Positions 1 to 8,695 of a DNA stretch of 64,000 nucleotides are shown in pieces; the stretch's first letter is position 1, and every line of letters begins with the position of its first letter. The stretch comes from Paracoccaceae bacterium (GTDB lineage Bacteria; Pseudomonadota; Alphaproteobacteria; Rhodobacterales; Rhodobacteraceae): the NCBI GenBank assembly GCA_024636555.1, contig JAGXGW010000005.1, forward strand, positions 1-64,000, written 5' to 3'. Below the pieces are notes generated by a model that did no database searches, was not told the DNA's origin, and saw nothing but the letters and a program-made list of their open reading frames with translations. A program made the translations under genes and the position numbers.

Positions 1-729
1 ATCCGAGCGGCGCACGTGCAGCCCGCCCGCAGGGGCGGTGAAATCCGGCTGCGTGAAGACACGATCCTCGGGCAGTTCAACGGATTGCCCCGCCTCCACC
101 GTTTCGGAGATCGCCTTGAACCCGACCCATGTGCCGCTGAAGCGCGACAGGGCGATGCCGTAAGCGCCGAATTCCAGATATTCCGCGATGCTGGCAGGGT
201 TCAGTGTGGGCATGAACCACGACATGAAGGCGACATCGGACTGGTGCGGCATGGAGGACGACACGCAGCCGTGATCGTCGCCCGCCACCACAAGCACGCC
301 GCCCATCGGAGAGGAGCCGTAAGCGTTGCCATGTTTCAAAGCATCACCGGAACGGTCCACGCCGGGGCCTTTGCCGTACCACATCGAGAACACGCCCTCG
401 ACCTCGCAATGCGGGTCCAGCACGGCCTGCTGCGCGCCCAGAACCGCCGTGGCGCCAAGGTCTTCGTTGACTGCGGGCAGGAACTCGATCCGCTCCTGTT
501 CCAACCGACTGCGCTGCCGCCAAAGCTCCATATCCAGCCCGCCCAAGGGCGAGCCGCGATAGCCGGAGACAAAACCTGCCGTCTTGCGTTCCGCCGCCCT
601 GTCCCGCCGCGCTTGATCCAGCATGATCCTGACAAGCGCCTGCGTACCGGTCAGATAGACGCGTCCCTCTGTCCGGTTGTAGCGGTCTTCAAGCTGGTAG
701 GTGGCAAAGCTGGCTTCCTGCGTGGTCAT
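1..729 (-). CDS. Indolepyruvate ferredoxin oxidoreductase, N-terminal part (runs off the window)
   Basis: Translated from the ATG at 729 this gives about 243 residues, open to the window edge. The start MTTQEASFATYQLEDRY and the following YLTGTQALVRIML, GFVSGYRGSPLGGLD and FSMWYGKGPGVDRSGDALK segments are typical of the fused IorA/IorB-type, thiamine-diphosphate-dependent 2-oxoacid:ferredoxin oxidoreductases. These oxidise aryl pyruvates from aromatic amino acid breakdown to acyl-CoA in the cytoplasm. The C-terminal two thirds (ThDP and iron-sulfur parts) lie outside the window. An AGGAGAACCCC stretch just upstream of the ATG is a good ribosome binding site. The gene is divergent from an Lrp/AsnC regulator that probably controls it. 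Confidence 0.85.
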   Translation of the reverse strand, partial: MTTQEASFATYQLEDRYNRTEGRVYLTGTQALVRIMLDQARRDRAAERKTAGFVSGYRGSPLGGLDMELWRQRSRLEQERIEFLPAVNEDLGATAVLGAQQAVLDPHCEVEGVFSMWYGKGPGVDRSGDALKHGNAYGSSPMGGVLVVAGDDHGCVSSSMPHQSDVAFMSWFMPTLNPASIAEYLEFGAYGIALSRFSGTWVGFKAISETVEAGQSVELPEDRVFTQPDFTAPAGGLHVRRSD

Positions 730-851
730 GGGGTTCTCCTGTTGGCGTCACCAATATCGCACGGAAGGGCTGAAATATCTGGTCAGAATAGATGAAAGAT
801 GCGAAGAATACGGAAATTTTTTTCCGCATATCGTCAAAAGGATGAACAGAT

Positions 852-1295
852 TTGCCAGAACTGGACCAGATAGACGAACGGATCCTGTCAGCGTTGCGAA
901 CGGACAGCCGCATCTCGAATGTTGATCTGGCTGACAGGGTGGGGCTGTCGCCCTCATCCTGTTGGCGGCGGGTGAAGTCGCTCGAGGAGAGCGGAGTGAT
1001 CCGGCACTACACGGTTGCGCTGGATGACACCAAGCAGGGTCTGCGATTCAGCGCGATCGTGCACGTACACCTGACACGACACGATCCCGAACAGCTTGAG
1101 GCCTTTATCCGCGCCGTCCAGAACCGCGAGGAGGTGCGCGCCTGCTATGCGACCACCGGACAGGCCGATTATCACCTGCATGTCGTATGCGCGGATATCG
1201 ACGCCTATAACGAATGGCTGGAGCGGTTCCTGTTCCGTATCCCTGCTGTTGCCAGCGCCCAGACGAATGTGATCCTGCGGACGATCAAGGCCTGA
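852..1295 (+). CDS. Lrp/AsnC family transcriptional regulator
   Basis: 147 residues, the usual length for the family. Residues 1-60 form the N-terminal winged helix-turn-helix (LDQIDERILSALRTDSRISN, then LADRVGLSPSSCWRRVKSLE). The rest is the RAM/AsnC effector-binding and oligomerisation domain. The start is a TTG at 852; the nearby ATG at 842 is out of frame, and AAAGGA at 837-842 gives suitable spacing. It is divergent from the indolepyruvate oxidoreductase gene across about 120 bases. Such pairs usually mean local control of amino acid catabolism by the regulator. The effector cannot be read from the sequence. Confidence 0.88.
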   Translation: MPELDQIDERILSALRTDSRISNVDLADRVGLSPSSCWRRVKSLEESGVIRHYTVALDDTKQGLRFSAIVHVHLTRHDPEQLEAFIRAVQNREEVRACYATTGQADYHLHVVCADIDAYNEWLERFLFRIPAVASAQTNVILRTIKA

Positions 1296-1488
1296 GCGGG
1301 GCAGGTTGACGGCATCTGTGGTGCGGGCTGGAACATTAGGGAGGGTTGACATGAACACACCTGATCAATGGCGCAATCCTGCCAGATAGTTCCACTAGAC
1401 AGCTCTTGATATAGTTGCGTTTCCGGTTGTGGCCTTGGGCCTGTGCGGTAGAGTCGTCCAACATGAACTGAATAGGTTTCGCAGACAC

Positions 1489-2949
1489 ATGCCCGAAGCG
1501 CGCAAGATCTACCCTGTTGTGTTGTGTGGCGGGTCCGGTACACGCCTCTGGCCGTTGTCACGTAAAAGCTATCCCAAGCAATTCGTGCCCCTTTTAGGCG
1601 AGCAAACCCTTTTTCAAGACACTGCTGCGCGGTTTGCGGATGCACAGGCAGCGGCGTTATCGGGGCTGGCCTTTCACCGTCCCGTCATTCTGACCAATGC
1701 CGATTTCCGGTTCGTTGTGACCGAGCAGTTGTCCAAGCTGAAAATTGATCCGCTCGCCGTGATGATCGAGCCTGTTGGTCGTAATACGGCACCTTCGGTA
1801 CTCGCGGCTGCGCTTTATCTGGAACAGACCGATCCTGAGGCCTTGATCCTTGTGGTCCCCGCAGACCATGTTCTGCCGGACCATTCTGCCTTTCACGCAG
1901 CGGTGGCCGAGGGGGTGAGGGCCGCGGATGCAGGGCAATTGGTGACTTTTGGCATCACCCCCGACCGGCCCGAAACAGGGTATGGTTATCTACAACTTGC
2001 GGCTCTGCCGGATGGCAACGGCGCGGCGGTGCCTTTGACGCGTTTCGTCGAAAAACCCGATCTGGCAGGGGCAAAGGCCTTGCTAGAGCAGGGCGATTGC
2101 TTGTGGAACGCGGGAATTTTCCTGTTTCGCGCCCGCGATATGGTGGCAGCTTTCAAAGCCCATGCGGCGGACCTTGTGGAGCCTGTGCAAAAAGCTGTGC
2201 AAGGGGCAAAGCCTGATCTGGGCCTGTTGCGACTTGACCCAGCGGCATGGGACCAGGCGCGCGATATCAGTATCGATCACGCCGTTATGGAGCGTGCGGA
2301 TAACCTCTCGGTGGTGCCCTTTACGGGGGCATGGTCCGATCTGGGCGGGTGGGAATCCGTCTGGCGCGAGATGGGGCCGGATGCGGAAGGGGTGTCCCTT
2401 GGCGGCAATGCCACTGCGATTGATTGCACGGATTCCTTGCTCCGGTCCGAAGCCGATGGCTTGCAGATCGTCGGGATCGGCCTGCACAACATCGTGGCGA
2501 TTGCCATGCCTGATGCAGTGCTGGTTGCCGATATGAGCCGCGCACAGGACGTCAAACGCGTGGTCGATGTGCTGCGGTCCAAAGGGGTCACGCAGGCCGA
2601 GACATTGCCGCGCGATCATCGGCCTTGGGGCTGGTTCGAGAGCCTTGCGCTTGGCGGGCGGTTTCAGGTCAAGCGCATCCTCGTGCATCCGGGTGCAGCG
2701 CTCAGCCTGCAAAGCCATGTGCACAGATCAGAGCACTGGATCGTCGTTGAAGGCACAGCACGGGTAACTGTCGGGGATGATGTGAAACTTTTGACAGAAA
2801 ATCAGTCTGTCTATGTGCCGGTCGGCGCAGTGCACCGGTTGGAGAATCCCGGCAAGCTGCCGATGGTGATGATCGAGGTTCAGACTGGGGCCTATGTCGG
2901 CGAGGATGACATCATCCGTTATGAAGACGTCTATGGACGACAATCCTAA
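1489..2949 (+). CDS. manC: Mannose-1-phosphate guanylyltransferase / mannose-6-phosphate isomerase (ManC/CpsB type)
   Basis: 486 residues from the ATG at 1489, the length expected for type II bifunctional enzymes. The N-terminal nucleotidyltransferase half has the pyrophosphorylase signature GGSGTRLWPLSRKSYPKQ, then FVEKPD and NAGIF. The C-terminal cupin half has the isomerase metal-site pattern HPGAALSLQSHVHRSEHW. It makes GDP-mannose, the precursor of mannose and derived sugars (GDP-fucose, GDP-rhamnose), for the polysaccharide encoded nearby. An in-frame ATG at 1429 adds 20 residues unlike the family start, so I prefer 1489. It is followed 10 bases later by a glycosyltransferase gene, probably in one operon. 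Confidence 0.92.
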   Translation: MPEARKIYPVVLCGGSGTRLWPLSRKSYPKQFVPLLGEQTLFQDTAARFADAQAAALSGLAFHRPVILTNADFRFVVTEQLSKLKIDPLAVMIEPVGRNTAPSVLAAALYLEQTDPEALILVVPADHVLPDHSAFHAAVAEGVRAADAGQLVTFGITPDRPETGYGYLQLAALPDGNGAAVPLTRFVEKPDLAGAKALLEQGDCLWNAGIFLFRARDMVAAFKAHAADLVEPVQKAVQGAKPDLGLLRLDPAAWDQARDISIDHAVMERADNLSVVPFTGAWSDLGGWESVWREMGPDAEGVSLGGNATAIDCTDSLLRSEADGLQIVGIGLHNIVAIAMPDAVLVADMSRAQDVKRVVDVLRSKGVTQAETLPRDHRPWGWFESLALGGRFQVKRILVHPGAALSLQSHVHRSEHWIVVEGTARVTVGDDVKLLTENQSVYVPVGAVHRLENPGKLPMVMIEVQTGAYVGEDDIIRYEDVYGRQS

Positions 2950-2959
2950 GGAGCACCGG

Positions 2960-4249
2960 ATGCAACAGGATGCGGCTGGCGCCGAGTTGCGCGTGGCATA
3001 CCTTGTGAACCAGTATCCCAAGGTCAGCCATACATTCATCCGGCGCGAGATTCTGGCGCTGGAGGAACAGGGCGTTGCGGTCGAACGCTTTGCCTTGCGG
3101 GGTTGGGATGGCGATGCGGTTGATCCTGTCGATCTGTCCGAGCGTGATCGCACCTCCTACACGTTGAAAGACGGAACCCTGCCGCTGCTGCTGGGTGCGA
3201 TGAAGCGGTTTGCCCGGCATCCGGGACCGGTCTGGCGCGCGGTGAAAATGGCGCTCTCCATGTCGCGCGGGGGCGTGCGGCCCTGGCCCTATCATCTGGT
3301 CTACGTGGCCCATGCCTGCCGGATCATGGACTGGCTGGACCAGCGACCCGTGGCGCATCTGCACGCGCATTTCGGCACTAATCCGGCTGAAATCGCGCTT
3401 CTGGTGCGGACGATGGGCGGCCCACCCTATAGTTTCACCGTGCATGGCAATGACGAGTTCGACCACGCGCCACGTCTTGCCCTGCCGCAGAAATTTGCAG
3501 GCGCCACCTTTGCCGTCGCAATCAGCGCGTATACCCGCAGCCAGTTGATGCGGAACCTGCCACCCGGCCTGTGGCCCCGCATCAAGGTGGTTCATTGCGG
3601 CCTGCCGGAGACGTCCTTTGAACAGGTGGATACGACAGGTGGGGCAAAATCCTTTCTGTGTATCGGGCGTCTGGATGTTGAAAAAGGCCATCTGGTTCTG
3701 CTGGAAGCCTTTGCCAAACTGCATGCCACCCATCCCGAGGCGTCTCTCGTGCTCGCAGGAGATGGCGCCTTGCGGCCATTAATCGAGGCGCGGATCGCTG
3801 AACTTGGCCTCAACGGAGCGGTCCAGATCACTGGCTGGATCAACTCCGATCAGGTGCGTCAAGCCTTGCGGGAGTGTCACGTGCTGGTGCAGCCGAGTTT
3901 CATCGAGGGCCTGCCCGTTGTGATCATGGAGGCGATGGCGCAGCGGCGTGTGGTGATCTCCACTTTCGTGGCGGGCATTCCCGAACTGGTCAAGCCGGGG
4001 GAGAACGGATGGCTTGTACCAGCCGGGACCATCGACGAACTGGCGCAGGCGATGCAAGAAAGCCTCTCCCTGCCACCGGCGCGGATGCAACAGATGCGAG
4101 AAGCGGCGCTTGAACGGGTGCGCGCGCGCCACAGCATCACGACAGAGGCAGGAAAACTAAAGGCGCTGATCTTTGGTGATAGCGTCTCGGGACACCGGCA
4201 AACGCCACAGCTTGGGCAAAGCCGCCAGCAGGATCAGCACCAGACCTGA
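2960..4249 (+). CDS. Glycosyltransferase family 4 (colanic-acid type)
   Basis: 429 residues, GT-B fold. The N-terminal domain opens with RVAYLVNQYPKVSHTFIRRE, typical of WcaL-like and other exopolysaccharide glycosyltransferases. The C-terminal nucleotide-sugar domain has CIGRLDVEKGHLVLLEAFAK, VLAGDGALRP and the E-x7-E element in FIEGLPVVIMEAMA. It transfers a sugar onto the growing lipid-linked repeat unit at the cytoplasmic face; donor and acceptor are unknown. I chose the ATG at 2960 because AAGGAG at 2948-2953 overlaps the manC stop and sits 6 bases upstream. In-frame ATGs at 2894 and 2933 would overlap manC. The last 93 bases overlap the convergent membrane-protein gene, so the C-terminal tail may be poorly conserved. 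Confidence 0.88.
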   Translation: MQQDAAGAELRVAYLVNQYPKVSHTFIRREILALEEQGVAVERFALRGWDGDAVDPVDLSERDRTSYTLKDGTLPLLLGAMKRFARHPGPVWRAVKMALSMSRGGVRPWPYHLVYVAHACRIMDWLDQRPVAHLHAHFGTNPAEIALLVRTMGGPPYSFTVHGNDEFDHAPRLALPQKFAGATFAVAISAYTRSQLMRNLPPGLWPRIKVVHCGLPETSFEQVDTTGGAKSFLCIGRLDVEKGHLVLLEAFAKLHATHPEASLVLAGDGALRPLIEARIAELGLNGAVQITGWINSDQVRQALRECHVLVQPSFIEGLPVVIMEAMAQRRVVISTFVAGIPELVKPGENGWLVPAGTIDELAQAMQESLSLPPARMQQMREAALERVRARHSITTEAGKLKALIFGDSVSGHRQTPQLGQSRQQDQHQT

Positions 4250-4783
4250 CAGCTCGAGGATCCAGTTGACGCGCACCGTCATCACCTCGGCCGAGATCAG
4301 CGCGTCCACATCGTGAAACCCGACAGCGCGGATCACCACAAATCCCGAAACAAGGGCAAAGCCCAGTACGGCCAGAACGTTCCGGCGCAAACTGGCGCGC
4401 AGGAACCATGCCACGCTCAAGGAGAGCAAAACCGCAGCAAGCGCCAGCGCTCTGATGAAGCCGCGCTGTACGCCCTGTCGATCATCATACCAGCCCTCGA
4501 TCTGCGCATGGCAGCGGCCAATCACTGTCATCAGTGTTTGCAGATCCAGTTGCTTGTTCACCGCCATGAACACCATGACCAGCCCGAGCCCGCCCCAGAA
4601 CACACGCTCGCGCCATGCATTGGGGCCTTTAAAGGGGCTCCGGACAGACAGGATGAGCGCGACTGCCGCGCAAGCTGCATAGACCACCACAGTGACCCAG
4701 CCCATGAAATGGGGATCGCCAATGCCGGGGCTCCATTCCATGCGGGCACAGGCAAGGGTTTGTGACAGAACGGAAGGCTGCAT
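4157..4783 (-). CDS. Five-helix membrane protein next to exosortase E, function unknown
   Basis: 208 residues with five clear hydrophobic segments (roughly residues 28-46, 61-78, 109-130, 134-155 and 173-190) and short loops. I do not recognise an enzymatic motif. A polar loop between helices 2 and 3 holds a conserved-looking GRCHAQIEGWYDDRQ segment. The ATG at 4783 lies 15 bases after the exosortase stop, with GAGGGAA as ribosome binding site, so the two genes are almost certainly co-transcribed. Its 3' end overlaps the convergent glycosyltransferase gene by 93 bases. By position it is a candidate accessory factor of the exosortase. Confidence 0.75.
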   Translation of the reverse strand: MQPSVLSQTLACARMEWSPGIGDPHFMGWVTVVVYAACAAVALILSVRSPFKGPNAWRERVFWGGLGLVMVFMAVNKQLDLQTLMTVIGRCHAQIEGWYDDRQGVQRGFIRALALAAVLLSLSVAWFLRASLRRNVLAVLGFALVSGFVVIRAVGFHDVDALISAEVMTVRVNWILELSGLVLILLAALPKLWRLPVSRDAITKDQRL

Positions 4784-4798
4784 GCGTCGATTATTCCC

Positions 4799-6424
4799 TC
4801 AGATCAGGGAAAAGTCACGCATTGCCAGCGCTGCCGCCGCGACAAGCGCGTTGGCCGCGATATGGGATTGCACCGCATCACTGACCCGGCCGCGCCGCAG
4901 CATGACCAAAGCAAAGACCAACCCGGCCAAGCCGGCGGCCAGCCAGCGACCATGAAGCGCGGCAAACAGCATCGTCGAGACAGTGACTGCGACCAAGCGC
5001 CAGACCAGACCGCCCCGATCCAGCCGCGCCATGACATAGCCGCGAAAGAACAACTCCTCGACCAAGGGTACCAGCAGGATCGTCCCCACCATCCGCAGAA
5101 CGATCCAGCCGATCAGCATTGCAGGGGCCAGCGTGGCCAGCGCATCCGACAGGCCCGCGCCCGCGTCGCTGTCCCGCTCGGCCATCAAAACCCAGATCAG
5201 GCCAATGGCCAGTCCGGCTCCGATACCGACAGGATCAAGCCCCCAGGGCAGGGCGCGGATGTAATCGCGGAACACCCAGACAGACCCGGCTAATCCCAGA
5301 ACAATCAGCGGATAGCCCAAGGCAGGCTCTGTAAACAGTGCCTGCGTCAGGATGCCGGCAAACATGAATACCACAAAGGGCAGGATCTGTGCCGCGACCG
5401 GATCGGATGAGACAGGTGGCGCGTTCAGATGCCGCGTCGGATCGCGGTGCAGCCAGCGCACTTTTTGCACGATATAGACCAGCCCCAGGGCCAGCAACGT
5501 GAAGAACAGCCAGCCTGCATAGCTATGAAACCCGTTCACCGCCAGATCAGGCGAGATATGCGCGCCGATCAGGATCAGCGCCGCGATCCGCACAACGTTC
5601 AGCAAGACGCTGAACAGAATGCCAAGCGGCAGCACGGTGAGCCAATAGCGCCCCAGATGCAGATCCTTGCGAAAGAGCATCCCGTAAAACAGCACGAAGG
5701 CACTCACCAGCGCCATGCCCTCGACACCCGAACATTGGCGCGCGATATGCACGGCAAAGGCCTCGACCCCGATGATATAGGCGGCGGGATCGGCAAAGGT
5801 GGACGGGTTGAACAAGCGTAAGAGTTGATAAACAGCGGCAAATGTCGCCTCCGTGATCAGGCTCAGATCCCACACTGGCAGCATAAGATCGGCAATATCG
5901 GGCACGATGGCCGCGACGGAGAGCACCAGAACCGGCAAATAGCGGTCCTGCGCAATAAGCTGCCGCCAATCGTTGGGCGCAGCAAGCCAGAACAGGCCGC
6001 CAATGGCTGCTAAAGCCGAACCAAGCGCCCAGACCATCCACCAGATGTGGAAGTCTTCCGCCAGATTTTCACCGCCCGTCAGCAGCAGAGGGGCCCATAT
6101 CAGCGCAAGACCGATCAGATGAAGCGCCATCCAGATGCGCCCGGCATGCGGCGCAGAGGCCGAGATGAATCCGGCGAAGGCTTTTGGCTTGGCCCAGTAA
6201 AGAACGCCGAACGCCGCGCAAATCACCAAGGCCCGCGCAACGAGGCTGCGCAGGAACCTGCAGGTGCCAACAGCATCCGTATCGCCGCATTCGAACGAGA
6301 CAAAAAATTGGTGCACGAGCACAAGCGAGGAAAGCTCAATCAAAAAGATAAATAGTAAAAGAGCAGCGCGGTGGGGACGTCGCTCCCAAAGACTGTGTTT
6401 TTGCGTCGACGTCGAGTTTTGCAT
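4799..6424 (-). CDS. xrtE: Exosortase E fused to a CPBP-family membrane protease (VPEID-CTERM system)
   Basis: 541 residues, strongly hydrophobic. The N-terminal two thirds form an exosortase: the catalytic cysteine is in RQCSGVEGMALVSAF near residue 230, followed by the conserved Arg in NVVRIAALILIGA and the His in NGFHSYAGWLFF. The last third is a CPBP (Abi, type II CAAX-protease-like) domain with the EExxxR-type motif VEELFFRGYVMARLDRGG near residue 457. This fusion matches the exosortase E/protease family, which processes proteins with a VPEID-CTERM tail. Exosortases cleave and anchor sorted proteins during export, generally in strains that make exopolysaccharide, as here. I found no VPEID-CTERM substrate in the window. 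Confidence 0.88.
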   Translation of the reverse strand: MQNSTSTQKHSLWERRPHRAALLLFIFLIELSSLVLVHQFFVSFECGDTDAVGTCRFLRSLVARALVICAAFGVLYWAKPKAFAGFISASAPHAGRIWMALHLIGLALIWAPLLLTGGENLAEDFHIWWMVWALGSALAAIGGLFWLAAPNDWRQLIAQDRYLPVLVLSVAAIVPDIADLMLPVWDLSLITEATFAAVYQLLRLFNPSTFADPAAYIIGVEAFAVHIARQCSGVEGMALVSAFVLFYGMLFRKDLHLGRYWLTVLPLGILFSVLLNVVRIAALILIGAHISPDLAVNGFHSYAGWLFFTLLALGLVYIVQKVRWLHRDPTRHLNAPPVSSDPVAAQILPFVVFMFAGILTQALFTEPALGYPLIVLGLAGSVWVFRDYIRALPWGLDPVGIGAGLAIGLIWVLMAERDSDAGAGLSDALATLAPAMLIGWIVLRMVGTILLVPLVEELFFRGYVMARLDRGGLVWRLVAVTVSTMLFAALHGRWLAAGLAGLVFALVMLRRGRVSDAVQSHIAANALVAAAALAMRDFSLI

Positions 6425-6808
6425 CGCAATGCCCCAAATCGTAATGCGCGTAAACCGCGACCAGCCTATAGGGCTATGCTGTTTTTACGACTGATATTCA
6501 AGTCAGATGACTAAAGAACCGCGTGAGTTGTAAAAATGAGATTCGTGATGGGCCCGGACCGTCTCAGTTGCGGTTAAGGGCGCGTGTGAACCTCTGAAAG
6601 GTGTTTTGTAACTCTATGAAAATGCTGCATACGACGCACGATGCCTCAGTGTTCTGGTAAATCCGATAAAATTTAACATAATCAACATTATGCGAAAATA
6701 CTTTGACCGGATCGGACCCGTTACCGAAGTCCCGAGCCTAGTAACAGTCTGAGATTGAGAATATACTTTTTTAAGTTTACGTACATTTTGAACAGGAGGT
6801 CTGGAGGA
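6425..6808. other. 384-base intergenic region between xrtE and the first SGNH-like gene
   Basis: This is a divergent promoter region, clearly more AT-rich than the flanking genes, especially 6655-6790. It contains a short imperfect inverted repeat around 6463-6475 (AGCC-TATA-GGGCT) and the strong ribosome binding site of the SGNH-like gene at 6794-6806 (AGGAGGT, then GGAGGA). I see no convincing gene. No -35/-10 pair stands out clearly enough to call. Confidence 0.5.
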
Positions 6809-7696
6809 ATGTGGAGGATTGGCGTTAAGCTTGCAATTCTTAAGGTTGTGACAGGTTTTCTCGCGATGAGTCATGCGGATCGGGCCTATGCCGATGCGCG
6901 GCCATTGGATTTGCGTATCATTCAGTCAGGGCATAGTCTGACCGACCCAATCCCCGATCCATTGCGCGCATTGATCGTTGCTGCCGGAAATCGATCCACG
7001 GTTGTGGATAAATCGACCATACCTGGTAGTCCGATGGACTGGCGATGGAATAATGAACCGGGCTCTCCGAATGCACGGACGGCGATGGAAGACTACGACG
7101 TGCTTGTGTTGACGGAGCGTGTCCCTCTCTCCAACACTTTGCCGTGGCACAATTCTCCCGAACAGGCGTTGCTTTGGTACGAGCTTGCCGCGACCGAAGG
7201 CAGCGATGGCCAAGGCGCCGAAACTGTTCTGTATGCCAGTTGGGTAGGTATAGATAGCGGGCCAAATGCGGAGAATCCACACAACGATCCCGAAGCCCAT
7301 ATCCCGTTCCGCGAACGTCTTGATCTCGAGATGGCAGGATGGGAACAGATCCAGTCGCATGTGAATGAGAGCCGGGCCGCTGGATCGCCGCCGATGCGGA
7401 TGATCCCGGGCCCGCTTCTGATGGCAGAGATCTACGACGCGATCGAGGCCGGGACCGTGCCCGATCTCTCGAACATTTCCGATCTGTTCAGCGACGACAT
7501 CCATATCAACGATCTGGGTGCCTACTACATTGCATTGGCCCATTACGCAGTGATCTTCGAGCGGGACCCGCGCGGCTTGCCCAATCGTTTGGGGATGCCG
7601 TCGTCGCCCTCCCGCGCATTGGCGGACTGGATGCAGGAGACTGTGTGGCGCGTGGTGTCGGAATACGAGGGCGCGGGGATCAACGCGGGGGGATAA
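6809..7696 (+). CDS. Exported SGNH-hydrolase-like protein, copy 1
   Basis: 295 residues from the ATG at 6809, which follows AGGAGGT at 6794-6800. A longer in-frame start at 6755 lacks this. Residues 1-27 form a Sec signal peptide with probable cleavage after AYA. The mature protein starts with a block-I-like IIQSGHSLTDPIP segment (GHS instead of GDS) and ends with LFSDDIHINDLGAYYIALAHY, which supplies the D-x-x-H pair of SGNH esterases. Substrate unknown; a deacetylase or esterase acting on polysaccharide is one possibility. The next gene is a diverged tandem copy, 32 bases downstream. Confidence 0.65.
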   Translation: MWRIGVKLAILKVVTGFLAMSHADRAYADARPLDLRIIQSGHSLTDPIPDPLRALIVAAGNRSTVVDKSTIPGSPMDWRWNNEPGSPNARTAMEDYDVLVLTERVPLSNTLPWHNSPEQALLWYELAATEGSDGQGAETVLYASWVGIDSGPNAENPHNDPEAHIPFRERLDLEMAGWEQIQSHVNESRAAGSPPMRMIPGPLLMAEIYDAIEAGTVPDLSNISDLFSDDIHINDLGAYYIALAHYAVIFERDPRGLPNRLGMPSSPSRALADWMQETVWRVVSEYEGAGINAGG

Positions 7697-7728
7697 CGCT
7701 GTCTCTTTCCAGAAATTGGGAAAATCCG

Positions 7729-8664
7729 ATGTTCGACAGGTTTAAGCTGCAAAGCTCCGCCTTAGTGATGCTGGTTCTCGCAGGGTTGGGGCTATCGCGC
7801 TGCGACCGCCCTGCGCCGCTGGATCAGGCAGCATATGACGCGCTTTATGCAGATCCGGCAGTGATAAGCCAGGGCCCCCAACGCTTGTATTTTGTTGGGC
7901 ATAGTCTGGTGGGCCGCGACATGCCGGCGATGGTTGCCCAATTGTCCGGTGCGGATGTGAGCGGTTATGAATCGCAGCTTGGCTGGGGGGCGACGTTGAA
8001 ATCGCATTGGGAGCCGGATGAACCCGTCAACGGCTTCGAGGCGGAGAACGCCCATCCCCGTTACCGTGACGCACGCGACGCGGTAGCTTCGGGCGATTAT
8101 GACGTGGTGATCCTGACCGAGATGGTCGAGATCCGCGATGCGATCAAGTATTTCAACAGCGGGGATTATCTTCACCGGTTCGCCCGTGCAGCTTGGGAGG
8201 CCAACCCTGCTACAAGGGTTTATCTTTATGAAACATGGCATCCGCTGAACGATCCCGAAGGCTGGCTGGAGCGGGTCGATCAGGATCTGTCGCGCTACTG
8301 GGAACGTGAAATCCTGCGTCGGGCTTTGGCCTACGAGGGTATGACGCGCCCGATCTATCTGATCCCCGCGGGACAGGTGATGGCGCGGCTTGTGCGGGAG
8401 TTCGAGGGTGGACGCGCGGCGCCCGGATTGCAGTCACGTGCCGATCTGTTCGGTGATGATATTCATCTCAGCGATCAGGGGCTCTATCTCGTTGCTCTTG
8501 TCCATTACGCGGTGATCCATCAACGCTCCCCCGTCGGTCTGCCTTATGCGCTGGACCGCGCAGACGGGACGCCCGTCGATGCGCCCTCCCCCGAGGCGGC
8601 GGCTTTGATGCAAGAGATCGTCTGGCAGGTTGTCAGCGCAGTGCCCAAGACGGGTTTACGCTGA
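7729..8664 (+). CDS. Exported SGNH-hydrolase-like protein, copy 2
   Basis: 311 residues from the ATG at 7729. The N-terminus SSALVMLVLAGLGLSRCDRP is a signal peptide. A cysteine follows the hydrophobic core, but Arg at -1 is atypical for a lipobox, so lipidation is doubtful. The layout matches copy 1: YFVGHSLVGRDMPAMV near the start, an internal VILTEMVEI segment, LYETWHPLND, and a closing LFGDDIHLSDQGLYLVALVHY with the D-x-x-H pair. The spacing suggests an operon with copy 1. The convergent wzc gene ends 31 bases downstream. Function unknown beyond probable hydrolase. Confidence 0.65.
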   Translation: MFDRFKLQSSALVMLVLAGLGLSRCDRPAPLDQAAYDALYADPAVISQGPQRLYFVGHSLVGRDMPAMVAQLSGADVSGYESQLGWGATLKSHWEPDEPVNGFEAENAHPRYRDARDAVASGDYDVVILTEMVEIRDAIKYFNSGDYLHRFARAAWEANPATRVYLYETWHPLNDPEGWLERVDQDLSRYWEREILRRALAYEGMTRPIYLIPAGQVMARLVREFEGGRAAPGLQSRADLFGDDIHLSDQGLYLVALVHYAVIHQRSPVGLPYALDRADGTPVDAPSPEAAALMQEIVWQVVSAVPKTGLR

Positions 8665-8695
8665 TCAGAACTCCGTATGACCGCGCTATCCACTC

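Noticed and set aside
16-795. A 259-codon plus-strand frame at the left edge
   Set aside because: The opposite strand encodes a clear indolepyruvate ferredoxin oxidoreductase start with its own ribosome binding site. The plus-strand frame has no motif.
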